Below are positions 15,148 to 23,866 of a DNA stretch of 64,000 nucleotides, piece after piece; the stretch's first letter is position 1; every line of letters starts with the position of its first letter. The notes beneath the pieces are model-generated. The model was not told the origin of the DNA. It did not search any database and was given only the letters and a program-made list of their open reading frames with translations. Both the position numbers and the translations under genes were made by a program. The DNA is from Poriferisodalis sp965208555 (lineage in GTDB: Bacteria; Actinomycetota; Acidimicrobiia; Acidimicrobiales; Poriferisodalaceae). The stretch is taken from NCBI RefSeq assembly GCF_965208555.1, contig NZ_OZ242342.1, positions 2,790,001 through 2,854,000 on the forward strand, read 5' to 3'.

Positions 15148-15970
15148 ACTGCCGGAGATCGAGATAGCCCGGCGCGATCTCGACAAGGAGATCACGGGCC
15201 GGCGGGTCAAGACCGTCGATGTCCCGGGCACCAAGAAAGCGCTGCCGGCGATGCGCTCGAAGCAGCAGTTCGCCGACCTGCTCGAGGGCAAGAAGATCAT
15301 GTCTGTGTCCCGCGATGGCACGCTGCTGCTGTTCGACCTCGGACCGGACGAAATCATGGTGGCGCACTTCGGCGCCACGGGCTCGCTGCGGCGGGCGACG
15401 TCCAGAACACCCCAAGATCCCGACACCAAGGTCGTGCTGACGTTCACCAAGGGCGGGCAGCTGAGGCTGCTCGACTCAGGAGCCGACGCGACGCTGCGGG
15501 TGATCGCGAAGAACCGCTACCACAAGGTGTTCCCGGACCAGACAGATCTCGGCTTCGATCCGGTCGACATGCCGATGCCTTGGACTGATTTCGCGCTCAT
15601 GCTGCGCGGCCGCTCGGACACCATCCGCGATCTGCTGCTGGACCAGACGTTCGTGGTAGGGCTCGGACCGATGTACTCCGATGAGGTGCTGCACGCAGCA
15701 CGGCTCTCCCACGCACGCGTTGCCAGCGAGCTGAACACCCAGGAAGTCCGGCGGCTCTACCGGGCCATCGTCGAAACGGTCCACAATTCCATCAAGTATC
15801 GGGGCTCGGGCACCAGCGGCCATCTCGACATCTTCGGCAAGTCGGGAGGCTTCGATCCGTACCTCGAGGTCTTCGGACGCGCGGGCGAGCGATGTCGCAA
15901 CGGCCGTGGCGACGTCCTCACCGCGAACATCCGGGGCGTGACCCACCACTACTGCGATTATCAGGTGTAG
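15140..15970 (+). CDS. Fpg/MutM-fold protein lacking all canonical catalytic and zinc residues (probable pseudoenzyme)
   Basis: The 276-residue product sits exactly where actinobacteria carry mutM (rnc-mutM-smc) and aligns along its length with that subfamily (AELPEIEIARRDL, LNTQEVRRLYRAIVETVHNS, KYRGSGTSGHLDIFGKSGG). The hallmarks are altered. The catalytic amino-terminal Pro2 is Ala2 (E3 and E6 remain). The K57-equivalent is T61 in RDGTLLLFDL. The GMSG loop is GATG. DPRxFG reads DSGADAT. GIGNIY reads GLGPMY (Asn to Pro177). The zinc finger keeps only C-x2-G and C-x2-Q. The frame is intact with good codon use. It likely retains a DNA-binding or other role rather than glycosylase/lyase activity. 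Confidence 0.85.
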   Translation: MAELPEIEIARRDLDKEITGRRVKTVDVPGTKKALPAMRSKQQFADLLEGKKIMSVSRDGTLLLFDLGPDEIMVAHFGATGSLRRATSRTPQDPDTKVVLTFTKGGQLRLLDSGADATLRVIAKNRYHKVFPDQTDLGFDPVDMPMPWTDFALMLRGRSDTIRDLLLDQTFVVGLGPMYSDEVLHAARLSHARVASELNTQEVRRLYRAIVETVHNSIKYRGSGTSGHLDIFGKSGGFDPYLEVFGRAGERCRNGRGDVLTANIRGVTHHYCDYQV

Positions 15971-15997
15971 ACGTCGACCCCCACGCTTCGAGCTGCC

Positions 15998-18900
15998 GTG
16001 TTCCTTCGCTCCCTGACACTGTCCGGTTTCAAGTCGTTCGCAGACAACGCCACGCTCACCTTCGAGCCCGGCGTCACGGTGGTGGTCGGCCCGAACGGCA
16101 GCGGCAAGTCGAATGTCGTGGACGCCATCGCGTGGGTGCTCGGCGCTCAGGGGCCGCGCGCATTGCGAGGCCAGCGGATGGACGACGTCGTCTTTGCAGG
16201 CACCGATCGCCGGACCGCCTTGGGCAGAGCGCAGGTCACCCTGGTGATCGACAACGAGTCGCGGACATTGCCCACCCAGACGGCGGAGGTCGCCATCACG
16301 CGCACGCTGTTCCGCTCGGGCGAATCCGAGTACGCGCTCAACGGGACGCCCTGCCGTCTGCTCGACCTGCAGGAACTGCTCAACGACGCCGGAGTCGGCC
16401 GCCAGCAGCACATCATCGTGGCCCAAGGCCAGATCGAGCAGGTCCTCGCCGCCCGTCCCGAAGAACGGCGAGCGCTGATCGAAGAGGCGGCTGGCGTGCT
16501 GAAGTTCCGTCGCCGCAAGGAACGGGCCGAGCGACGGTTGGAGGGCACCCAGGCAAATGTGACCCGCCTCACAGATCTTCAGCGTGAGCTGCGCCGGCAG
16601 CTGCGGCCGCTGGAGCGGCAGGCCACCGCAGCGCGCCGGCATCGCGAGCTCAGTGCAGAACTGGCTGAGCTGCAGCTCTACAACGCGGGCCGCGAGCTGG
16701 CGGCCCATCATCAGGCCCAGAGCGCCTCCGATGCTCGGCGGATCGAGTTCGCGGCCCAGCAAGAGGCCGCAGCTGTATCGATCTCCGACATCGACGGGGC
16801 GATCGACGACGCACAGTCGCAGCTGGCCCAGCTGACTGCAGAGCCGGCTGATCGGCTGCCGCGTGTGGCGTCGATGTCAGAGCGGGCGCGCGGTTTGATC
16901 GGCCAGACGTATGAGCGAATGCGATCAGTCGAGCGGGAACGCAACGCCCTGCTCGATTCCGATGTGGTGGCGACGCTGACGGATGAACACGCACGGGTGT
17001 CGGCCGAGCTGGCGGAGCTGGACGCACTTCCCGCGCAGGCTCCGGCAACCGAGGTCTCGCCCGACGGCGCAGACTCCGAGGCCGGCGCCAGCGCGGAAGT
17101 CGACCGCGCGGCGGCCGATGCGGCCGAAGAGGCCCACGCCGAGGCCGAGGAGCGTCTCGAGGCCGCTGCCGCGGTGCTGTCGCAGGCTGACGAGCATCAG
17201 CGGCACGCGGCAGAGGAGCTGCAGCACTGGATCGGGCGGTTCGAGGCGTTGGCATCCGCAGTCGCTGCCGCACGCACTGATTCCGGCATCTCGGTGCTCG
17301 ATGGCGTGGCCGGAGTCATCGGAGTGCTCAGCGATCTCGTGACCATCGACGACGGATGGGAAGCGGCCGTCGAGGCTGCTGCAGACGGAGCGCTGTCGGC
17401 TGTCGTCGTGCGCGACGACGCCGCAGCGGCTGCGGCGCTCGCTGCGTTCGTCGACGGCGATGCGAGCGGCGCGGTGATCTCGCTCGACGAACTGCCGGCT
17501 CCTCGTGAGCCGAGTCGCCCGGCCGGCACGCCGTCGGGGCCCGGCGAGTCGGTACGGCCCCACGTTCGGGTGGCCCCCGACGCTCCGCCTTGGTGCCACA
17601 GCCACATCGGCTCGCTGCTCGACGCAATCATCGGCGGAACGATCTGTGTTCCCGGCGATTGGTCCAGCGCGTATGACCGGGCGATGGCGGCCCGTGAGAG
17701 GGGAGACGCCGTCTTCGTCACGTCCAGCGGCGACCGCTTTGGATCCCGACGCTGGCGGATCGGCAGCACGGGGCCGGCTGCGGCCACTGCGGCGCTCGAT
17801 CACGCGCGAGCACGGATTGACGAGCTCACCCACGACCATCGCCAAGCAGCAGCGGCGTGGGCTTCGGCGCAGCAGGCGCACCGAGCCGCATCGGATGCGT
17901 GCGGTCAGGCACGGCGCACAGCGGAAACGCTGCGACGCCGCGTTGTGACGGGTGAGGCGCGGCAGGCCGCTCAGGCTCAGGCATCGCAGGACCGCGCTGC
18001 TGCGCAGCAGCATCGCCGATCGGCGTTGACCGAGCGGCTCCAGGCCATTTCGCAGCGCCTTGCAGGTCATGAGAGCTCTCGCGCTGCCGCGGCCGCTCGC
18101 CTGGACAGGACCGAGGTCGTCGTGTCCGGTTTGGATCGGCTTGCACGGCTGCTCTCGCAGCGTCGTCAACGTCTCGACGCCGAAGAGCGGCAATTGCGTT
18201 CTCGCCACGAGGCCCGCACGGAGCTTGTGCGTCAGCTGACAGAGCGTCTCGACGCACTCCGGCGCGAGCGTGACGCTGCGGGGGCTCGCCAGGAGCAGCT
18301 GCGTATCGAGCTCGCGGCCCTCGATGTGGCGGATGCAGAACGCCGCACCAAGCGAGACGCTCTTGTCTCGATGCTTCGGGCGGACTTCGCCGCAGACCCG
18401 GCAACGGCGCTTGCCGCATCGCCGCCGCCGCTGCCCGACGGTGTCACTGCAGCTGCACACCTACGGACGCTGCGCGCCGATCTGAATCGCCTGGGCCCAG
18501 TGAACCCGCTGGCTCTGTCGGAGTACGAAGCTGCGTCAGAACGTTTCGAGTTTGTGGCCGACCAGCTCGCGGACGTTCGCAACAGCCGCAGAGAGTTGCA
18601 CAAAGTCATCCGCGCGATCGATGCCGAGATCATCGCCACCTTCGCAGAGGCATTCGAAGATGTCGCCCGGAACTTCGCTGAGCTGTTCGGCACCTTGTTC
18701 CCGGGCGGCACGGGCAGGCTCTCGCTGACCGATCCAGAAGAGCTTCTGACCTGTGGCGTGGAACTTGACGTCAGGCCGGCCGGCAAGCGCATCGGACGCT
18801 TGTCGCTGCTGTCAGGCGGCGAGCGCTCGCTGGTGGCGTTGGCGTACCTCTTCGCTGTGTTCCGCAGCCGGCCGTCGCCCTTCTACGTCCTCGACGAGGT

Positions 18901-19120
18901 CGAAGCAGCGCTGGACGACGTCAACCTGCAGCGTTTCCTGGATCTGGTGGCCGAGTTCCGGCGCGAGTCGCAGTTGATCATCGTGAGCCATCAGCGCCGC
19001 ACGATGGAATCCGCCGACGTCCTGTACGGCGTGTCCATGCCGCCCGGCGGCTCCAGCGTGGTCCTGTCGGAACAGCCGGAACCCCAAGATCGCAGGGAGC
19101 CCGCGACGGCACCTCGGTAG
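15998..19120 (+). CDS. smc: chromosome segregation protein SMC, short-arm form
   Basis: The 1040-residue product has the head Walker A GPNGSGKSNVV at 31-41, the Q-loop region and VAQGQIEQVL, a left coiled coil (about 165-425), a hinge (about 429-590, VLDGVAGVIGVLSDL), a right coiled coil (about 595-840), the ABC signature LSGGERS at 938 and Walker B FYVLDEVEAALDD near 961-973. It organises chromosomes as a ring with ScpAB, whose genes are not here. Bacterial SMCs are usually about 1150-1200 residues. The shortfall lies in the arms. A proline-containing break (LPAQAPATEVSPDG, about 345-358) interrupts the left arm. The GTG start gives the conserved FLRSLTLSGFKSFA. Confidence 0.96.
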   Translation: MFLRSLTLSGFKSFADNATLTFEPGVTVVVGPNGSGKSNVVDAIAWVLGAQGPRALRGQRMDDVVFAGTDRRTALGRAQVTLVIDNESRTLPTQTAEVAITRTLFRSGESEYALNGTPCRLLDLQELLNDAGVGRQQHIIVAQGQIEQVLAARPEERRALIEEAAGVLKFRRRKERAERRLEGTQANVTRLTDLQRELRRQLRPLERQATAARRHRELSAELAELQLYNAGRELAAHHQAQSASDARRIEFAAQQEAAAVSISDIDGAIDDAQSQLAQLTAEPADRLPRVASMSERARGLIGQTYERMRSVERERNALLDSDVVATLTDEHARVSAELAELDALPAQAPATEVSPDGADSEAGASAEVDRAAADAAEEAHAEAEERLEAAAAVLSQADEHQRHAAEELQHWIGRFEALASAVAAARTDSGISVLDGVAGVIGVLSDLVTIDDGWEAAVEAAADGALSAVVVRDDAAAAAALAAFVDGDASGAVISLDELPAPREPSRPAGTPSGPGESVRPHVRVAPDAPPWCHSHIGSLLDAIIGGTICVPGDWSSAYDRAMAARERGDAVFVTSSGDRFGSRRWRIGSTGPAAATAALDHARARIDELTHDHRQAAAAWASAQQAHRAASDACGQARRTAETLRRRVVTGEARQAAQAQASQDRAAAQQHRRSALTERLQAISQRLAGHESSRAAAAARLDRTEVVVSGLDRLARLLSQRRQRLDAEERQLRSRHEARTELVRQLTERLDALRRERDAAGARQEQLRIELAALDVADAERRTKRDALVSMLRADFAADPATALAASPPPLPDGVTAAAHLRTLRADLNRLGPVNPLALSEYEAASERFEFVADQLADVRNSRRELHKVIRAIDAEIIATFAEAFEDVARNFAELFGTLFPGGTGRLSLTDPEELLTCGVELDVRPAGKRIGRLSLLSGGERSLVALAYLFAVFRSRPSPFYVLDEVEAALDDVNLQRFLDLVAEFRRESQLIIVSHQRRTMESADVLYGVSMPPGGSSVVLSEQPEPQDRREPATAPR

Positions 19121-19123
19121 CCT
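19118..19123 (+). promoter_or_regulatory. -10-like element TAGCCT, leaderless ftsY
   Basis: TAGCCT overlaps the smc stop and is followed by eight bases and the GTG at 19132. There is no Shine-Dalgarno sequence. Confidence 0.5.
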
Positions 19124-19131
19124 GCCGACCA

Positions 19132-20223
19132 GTGGGCACCACGGAAGTTCTCATCGTCATCGTCGTCGTCGTGGCGACGGTGCTCCTCGCCGGCCTCCCA
19201 TTCATCCATCGCGCGACACAGCGACGCTCGAAGCCGCCGGCACCGAACACCCCCGTCGCCGCGTCGCCGTCTCCGGCGCGGGCGACGGACGACCCCGTCA
19301 CGGTGCCGGCACAGTCCCCAGCCACCTTTGCGTCCGGACTGGCGTCTTCGCAGCGCACGCTGCGTGAACGGCTGGCATCGATCAGCCGACGGCAACCTGA
19401 TGCGACGACCTGGGAGAGCCTGGAGGAGGCACTGCTCGGCGTCGATGTCGGCGTGGCTACCACGATGGCGACGTTGGAACGCCTGCGCTCCAGGGCCGCC
19501 GATGAGGGCATCGCAGACGCCGACGGTCTGATGCACGCGCTGACTGAGGTGATGCGCGCAGCCCTCGCCGGGGAGCGCTCGCTGCACGCGACTGCCCAGG
19601 ACAGGCAAGATGCCACGCCTGTCTGGCTGTTCGTAGGGGTCAACGGTGTGGGCAAGACCACCACCATCGGCAAGGTGGGAGCCCGGCTCTCGGCGGAAGG
19701 CCGATCCGTCGTCATGGCTGCCGGTGACACGTTCCGCGCCGCCGCAACTGCGCAGCTGCAGACGTGGGCTGACCGGTGCGGTGCGGAGTTGATCTCAGGC
19801 AGCTCCGGGGCCGACCCCAGCTCGGTCGTGCATGACGCGGTCAGCGCAGCTGCGGCCCGAGGTGCGGACGTTGTGCTTGCTGACACGGCCGGCAGGCTGC
19901 AGAATCGCAAGAACCTGATGGACGAGCTCGCCAAGGTGCGCCGCGTCGCCGATCGGGAGCCTGGCGCAGTCGCCGAGACATTGCTCGTCATCGACGCCAC
20001 CACCGGCCAGAACGGCTTGAGCCAAGCGCGAGCTTTCGCCGAGGCCACAGATGTCACGGGCGTCGTGCTCACCAAGCTGGACGGCTCGGCCAAGGGCGGG
20101 ATCGTCTTTGCCATCGAGGCCGAGCTGGGCCTGCCGGTCAAGCTGGTGGGGCTCGGCGAGGGCCCAGACGATCTCGTGGACTTCGACCCTGACAGCTACA
20201 TCGACGCGCTGCTCGGAGGCTGA
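19132..20223 (+). CDS. ftsY: signal recognition particle receptor FtsY
   Basis: The 363-residue product has an amino-terminal membrane anchor (about residues 5-24, EVLIVIVVVVATVLLAGL), as in many actinobacterial FtsY proteins. A short Pro/Ala linker, the N domain, and the SRP GTPase with GVNGVGKTTTIGKVGA, DTFRAAATAQL, LADTAGRLQNRKNLMDEL and TKLDGSAKGG follow. It docks SRP-ribosome complexes at the membrane by paired GTPase activation with Ffh, encoded three bases downstream. GTG is the start: TAGCCT lies eight bases before it and overlaps the end of smc, so it has its own promoter. Confidence 0.97.
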   Translation: MGTTEVLIVIVVVVATVLLAGLPFIHRATQRRSKPPAPNTPVAASPSPARATDDPVTVPAQSPATFASGLASSQRTLRERLASISRRQPDATTWESLEEALLGVDVGVATTMATLERLRSRAADEGIADADGLMHALTEVMRAALAGERSLHATAQDRQDATPVWLFVGVNGVGKTTTIGKVGARLSAEGRSVVMAAGDTFRAAATAQLQTWADRCGAELISGSSGADPSSVVHDAVSAAAARGADVVLADTAGRLQNRKNLMDELAKVRRVADREPGAVAETLLVIDATTGQNGLSQARAFAEATDVTGVVLTKLDGSAKGGIVFAIEAELGLPVKLVGLGEGPDDLVDFDPDSYIDALLGG

Positions 20224-20226
20224 ACG

Positions 20227-21696
20227 ATGTTCGACACGTTGACTGACCGCCTGTCCGGCACCCTGCGGGGCTTGCGGGGCCGCGGCCGGATGCGTCCGGC
20301 CGATGTAGACGAGGCGCTGGGCGAGATCCGTTTGGCACTGCTCGAGGCCGATGTCAATGTCGGCGTGGTACGCCGCTTCGTGGAGCGGGTGCGCGAGCGC
20401 AGCGTCGGCGGCGAGGTCACCGCCAGCCTCACGCCCGGCCAGCAGGTCACCAAGATCGTCAACGACGAACTCGTCGACATCCTGGGCAGTCAGCCGCTCG
20501 ACATCCAGTTCGCTTCGAAGCCGCCCACCGTCCTGCTGCTGGCTGGGCTTCAGGGCTCCGGGAAGACGACGGCTGCCGCCAAGTTGGCGCAGTGGTGCAA
20601 GTCCCAAGGCCGCAACCCGCTGCTGGTCGGCGCCGACCTGCAGCGTCCGGCAGCCGTCGAGCAGCTGCGGACGCTGGCCCGCAGCATCGATGTGGAGGTC
20701 TGGAGCGAACCGGGTGACCCTGTGGCCTGCGCGGCTGGCGGGTTCGCCCATGCCCGGCGCGCCGGCCGCGATGTACTCATCGTGGACACCGCAGGCCGGC
20801 TGGCGATCGATGCCGAGCTGATGACCGAAGTGGCCCGCATCTCGGATGCCGTCGAACCGCACTACACCTTCCTCGTCGTCGACTCGATGGTGGGCCAGGA
20901 CGCCGTCACCACCGCCGAGACCTTCCACGCGACGCTCGAGGTCGACGGGATCGTGCTGACCAAGCTCGACGGCGACGCCCGCGGCGGCGCGGCCCTGTCC
21001 GTTGCCGAGGTCGTCGGCCGCCCGGTGGCGTTCGCATCGGTCGGCGAGAAGATCGACGACTTCGAGCAGTTCCATCCGGACCGCATGGCGAGCCGCATTC
21101 TCGGCATGGGCGACGTGATGACGCTCATCGAGAAGGCGGAGCGCGTCTACGAGGCCGAAGAGGCAGAAGCAGCAGCTCAGCGTCTCGCTGAGGGCACATT
21201 CACGCTCGACGACTTCGTGGACCAGCTTCGTCAGCTTCGCAAGATGGGCAACTTGCAGAGCATCGTCTCGATGATGCCGGGCGTCTCTGACCAAGTTCGC
21301 AATGCTGAGATCGACGATGATCGCATCGCCACCGCCGAAGCCATCGTGCTGTCGATGACGCCGGCCGAGCGTGTGTCGCCCGAGATCATCGATGCCTCCC
21401 GCCGCGCCCGCATCGCAGCCGGCAGCGGCACGTCATCAGCACAAGTCAGCAACCTGCTCAAGCAGTTCACCCAGATGCGCAAGATGATGGGCGGCATGAT
21501 GGGCCTGGGCTCGAAGCGTCGGCCTGCTGGCCGCAAGGCCGGCCGCAAGCGCTCGAAGGGCACGGGCCGTGCTGGCGGCGGCTCGCGTACCGGTGGGGGA
21601 GGCAGGGTCTCGCCCAAGGGGGCGTCTCGTGCAGGCAAGCCGTCCGTCGCCGACATCGACTGGGATGCGCTTGACCTGAAGCTGCCAGGCCGCTGA
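20227..21696 (+). CDS. ffh: signal recognition particle protein Ffh
   Basis: The 489-residue product has the N domain (MFDTLTDRLSGTLRGLRGRG), the G domain with GLQGSGKTTAAAKLA, DTAGRLAIDAELM and TKLDGDARGGAALS, and a methionine-rich M domain (LRKMGNLQSIVSMMPG, MRKMMGGMMGLGSKRR) that binds signal sequences and 4.5S RNA. A basic Gly/Arg/Lys tail of about 60 residues extends beyond the M domain, ending DIDWDALDLKLPGR. It delivers nascent membrane proteins to FtsY. The three-base spacing from ftsY implies one transcript. No SRP RNA gene was recognised in the window. Confidence 0.97.
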   Translation: MFDTLTDRLSGTLRGLRGRGRMRPADVDEALGEIRLALLEADVNVGVVRRFVERVRERSVGGEVTASLTPGQQVTKIVNDELVDILGSQPLDIQFASKPPTVLLLAGLQGSGKTTAAAKLAQWCKSQGRNPLLVGADLQRPAAVEQLRTLARSIDVEVWSEPGDPVACAAGGFAHARRAGRDVLIVDTAGRLAIDAELMTEVARISDAVEPHYTFLVVDSMVGQDAVTTAETFHATLEVDGIVLTKLDGDARGGAALSVAEVVGRPVAFASVGEKIDDFEQFHPDRMASRILGMGDVMTLIEKAERVYEAEEAEAAAQRLAEGTFTLDDFVDQLRQLRKMGNLQSIVSMMPGVSDQVRNAEIDDDRIATAEAIVLSMTPAERVSPEIIDASRRARIAAGSGTSSAQVSNLLKQFTQMRKMMGGMMGLGSKRRPAGRKAGRKRSKGTGRAGGGSRTGGGGRVSPKGASRAGKPSVADIDWDALDLKLPGR

Positions 21697-21726
21697 CGGG
21701 CACGGGGTTACTCGGCGCTTGCCCGT

Positions 21727-21732
21727 TAGGCT
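21727..21732 (+). promoter_or_regulatory. -10-like element TAGGCT for the rpsP operon
   Basis: TAGGCT lies 75 bases before the rpsP ATG. It would produce a leader of roughly 68 bases holding CACCGGGAG near the start codon. Confidence 0.4.
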
Positions 21733-21807
21733 CGTTCGTCGGCGCGGCGGCCCATCGGCTCGCCGGTCCCACGAGCCCCCATCCGAATCCACCTCACCGG
21801 GAGCAAC

Positions 21808-22278
21808 ATGGCCGTTCGTCTGCGCCTCAAGCGCACAGGCAAGAAGAAGCAGCCCAGCTATCGCGTCGTCGCAGTCGACAGCCGCAAGCCCCGCGACGGC
21901 CGCGTGCTGGAGGTGATCGGCACCTACGACCCTCGACAGGAGCCTTCCGCCATCTCGATCGTCAACGAGCGCGCTGTCCATTGGCTCAGCCACGGGGCGC
22001 AGCCCAGCGATACCGTTTCCAAGCTGCTGACGATTTCCGGTGCGTGGGACGAGTTCCGCTCGCAGGGTTCATCGGGGCCTGCAGACGGCAGCGTCGATAC
22101 CGCCGAGGCTGCCCCCTCTGAACCCGCCCCAGCGCCGGCGCCCGATCTGGTGCTCGACACTCCGCCCGCGGGCGCAGACGACTCGCCGGCAGCCTCCGGG
22201 CAGGCGACTGCCGATGAGCCGGCACCCGGCAACGGGGCATCTGAGTCGAAGTCACCTGAACCAGGGGAGGTCCAGTGA
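21808..22278 (+). CDS. rpsP: 30S ribosomal protein S16 with long acidic Ala/Pro tail
   Basis: The first 85 residues are a normal S16 (MAVRLRLKRTGKKKQPSYRV, GRVLEVIGTYDP). A low-complexity Ala/Pro/Glu/Asp tail of about 70 residues follows, making 156 in total compared with about 80-90 in E. coli. Actinobacterial S16 proteins often carry such tails, and its role is unknown. It heads the conserved group rpsP-khpA-rimM-trmD-rplS. A TAGGCT element 75 bases upstream suggests its own promoter. Its stop overlaps the khpA start by four bases. Confidence 0.96.
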   Translation: MAVRLRLKRTGKKKQPSYRVVAVDSRKPRDGRVLEVIGTYDPRQEPSAISIVNERAVHWLSHGAQPSDTVSKLLTISGAWDEFRSQGSSGPADGSVDTAEAAPSEPAPAPAPDLVLDTPPAGADDSPAASGQATADEPAPGNGASESKSPEPGEVQ

Positions 22279-22547
22279 CCGACGGTCACACCGGCGCAGA
22301 CACCGAGACCACCACTGCCGAAGAGGTTCTGCTGTATCTCATCGCCCAGCTGGTCGAGCATCCCGACCAGGTGGAAGTCGAGATTGCCGAGTCGGGCTCG
22401 AAGCTGAGCCTGACGGCGACCGTGAGCTCAGATGACATCGGTCGGGTAATCGGCAAGCGAGGTCGCGTCGCGAATGCCATCCGAACGCTGGTGCGCGCTG
22501 CAGCCCATCGCGATGGCGTCCAAGTCGAAGTCGACTTCCGGGACTGA
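22275..22547 (+). CDS. khpA: KH-domain RNA-binding protein KhpA
   Basis: The 90-residue product is a single KH domain with the GxxG-type loop GRVIGKRGRVANAIRTL. In Gram-positive bacteria KhpA partners with KhpB (Jag/EloR) and affects cell size and RNA metabolism. An amino-terminal Thr-rich stretch of about 15 residues precedes the domain. The GTG start overlaps the rpsP stop, indicating translational coupling. It overlaps the rimM start by 35 bases in a different frame. Position between rpsP and rimM is standard. Confidence 0.95.
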   Translation: MTDGHTGADTETTTAEEVLLYLIAQLVEHPDQVEVEIAESGSKLSLTATVSSDDIGRVIGKRGRVANAIRTLVRAAAHRDGVQVEVDFRD

Positions 22548-23022
22548 TTCCCGCCCAGCGGCCTTGCTGGAGATCGCGACGGTCGGACGCGCACACGGGG
22601 TGCGCGGCGACGTCGTCCTGCACCCGGTCACCAACCGGCTTGAGCGATTCGACGTCGGCTCGAAGCTCATCACCGCCGCCGGGGAGCGAGCGGTGTCCCG
22701 TTCGCGCTTCGATGGCAATCGATGGCTCGTCAGCTTCGATGGCATCGATGATCGCGATGCGGCGGCGGCACTCACGGGCACGACGGTGTTTGCCGAACCA
22801 TTGGATGACCCCGACGAGCTGTGGGTGCACGAGCTGTGCGGGAGCTCGGTCATCGACCAGAACGGATCCGACGCAGGGGTGATCACGAGCGTTGTGGCCA
22901 ATCCGGCCGCAGATCTGCTCGAACTCGACACGGGTCACCTCGTGCCGCTGACGTTCGTGGTGCGCTGCGAGCCCGGTGCCGTCCACGTAGAGGTGCCCGA
23001 TGGGCTCTTCGAGCTCAGCTGA
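22513..23022 (+). CDS. rimM: 16S rRNA processing protein RimM
   Basis: The 169-residue product has the RimM amino-terminal beta-barrel (EIATVGRAHGVRGDVVLHPVTN) and a PRC-barrel-like carboxy-terminal half (ELWVHELCGSSVIDQNGSDA, LLELDTGHLVPLTFV). It assists maturation of the 30S head with S19. The ATG at 22513 is inside khpA. A later start near the conserved EIATVGRAHG would shorten it by about 18 residues, so the exact start is open. Its end overlaps trmD by 23 bases, continuing the tightly packed operon. Confidence 0.94.
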   Translation: MASKSKSTSGTDSRPAALLEIATVGRAHGVRGDVVLHPVTNRLERFDVGSKLITAAGERAVSRSRFDGNRWLVSFDGIDDRDAAAALTGTTVFAEPLDDPDELWVHELCGSSVIDQNGSDAGVITSVVANPAADLLELDTGHLVPLTFVVRCEPGAVHVEVPDGLFELS

Positions 23023-23791
23023 GGCCAAATCCGCTCGGGCACGAAGCCCGGAGACAGGACTGCGCATCGACCTGTTCTCCATCTTCCCGGCCGAGCTGGA
23101 TGCGATGTGCGAGCTGAGCGTTCTGGGGCGAGCCCGACGCAGCGGTGTGCTCGACATCCGCTGCTGGGACTTGCGGCTGGCGACCACCGACGCTCACCGC
23201 ACCATCGACGATGCCCCCTTCGGGGGCGGGCCGGGCATGATCCTGATGCCCGAGCCCGTCTTTGCCGCCGTCGAGGCGGTCTCGCCGCCGCGGCCGCTGC
23301 TGCTGCTCGACGCCGGCGGCCGGCGGTTCGATCACACGATGGCTGCCGAGCTGGCCGCAGCAGGGGGATTCAGCCTGCTGTGCGGCCGCTATGAAGGGGT
23401 GGACGAACGCATCCGTACCGAGCTCGTGGACGGTTCGGTCTCCATCGGCGATGTCGTGCTGGCCGGTGGCGAATTCGCCGCCATGGTCATCGTGGAAGCC
23501 GTCGGCAGACTGGTGCCCGGCGTGCTGGGCAACGAGGCTTCCAGCGCAGACGAGAGTTTTGCGACCGGGCTGCTGGAGCATCCGCAGTGGACGCGGCCTG
23601 CGTCGTTCCGCGGGCTTGAGGCACCCGGAGTCCTGCGCAGCGGCGACCACGCCCGGGTCAATCGCTGGCGCCAGGCGATGGCGCTGGTCCGCACGGCCGC
23701 CGAGCGCCCTGATCTGCTGGCGGCCCGTGGCGTCAGCCAGGCGGATCGGGAGCTTCTCGCAGAGTTCGGCCTCGAGATCGACGATGGCTGA
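23000..23791 (+). CDS. trmD: tRNA (guanine(37)-N(1))-methyltransferase TrmD
   Basis: The 263-residue product has the SPOUT-knot enzyme features LRIDLFSIFPAELDAM, DDAPFGGGPGMILMPEP, LLCGRYEGVDERI, SIGDVVLAGGEFAAMVIVEA and the interdomain segment GLLEHPQWTRP. It methylates G37 of tRNAs reading CNN codons and prevents frameshifting. The ATG at 23000 adds about 20 residues before the usual RIDLFSIFP start and overlaps rimM. No closer ATG or GTG exists in frame, so it is kept. rplS follows 75 bases later behind a promoter-like element. Confidence 0.96.
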   Translation: MGSSSSAEAKSARARSPETGLRIDLFSIFPAELDAMCELSVLGRARRSGVLDIRCWDLRLATTDAHRTIDDAPFGGGPGMILMPEPVFAAVEAVSPPRPLLLLDAGGRRFDHTMAAELAAAGGFSLLCGRYEGVDERIRTELVDGSVSIGDVVLAGGEFAAMVIVEAVGRLVPGVLGNEASSADESFATGLLEHPQWTRPASFRGLEAPGVLRSGDHARVNRWRQAMALVRTAAERPDLLAARGVSQADRELLAEFGLEIDDG

Positions 23792-23819
23792 ACAGTGCCG
23801 CAACGCGCAGGCTGACCAC

Positions 23820-23825
23820 TAGCCT
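23820..23825 (+). promoter_or_regulatory. -10-like element TAGCCT upstream of rplS
   Basis: TAGCCT lies 41 bases before the rplS ATG, in the only sizeable gap of this operon, and would give a leader of about 34 bases. Confidence 0.4.
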
Positions 23826-23866
23826 GCGGTGTTCGTCGTCACGCCGATCACGGGAGTCGGATCGCC

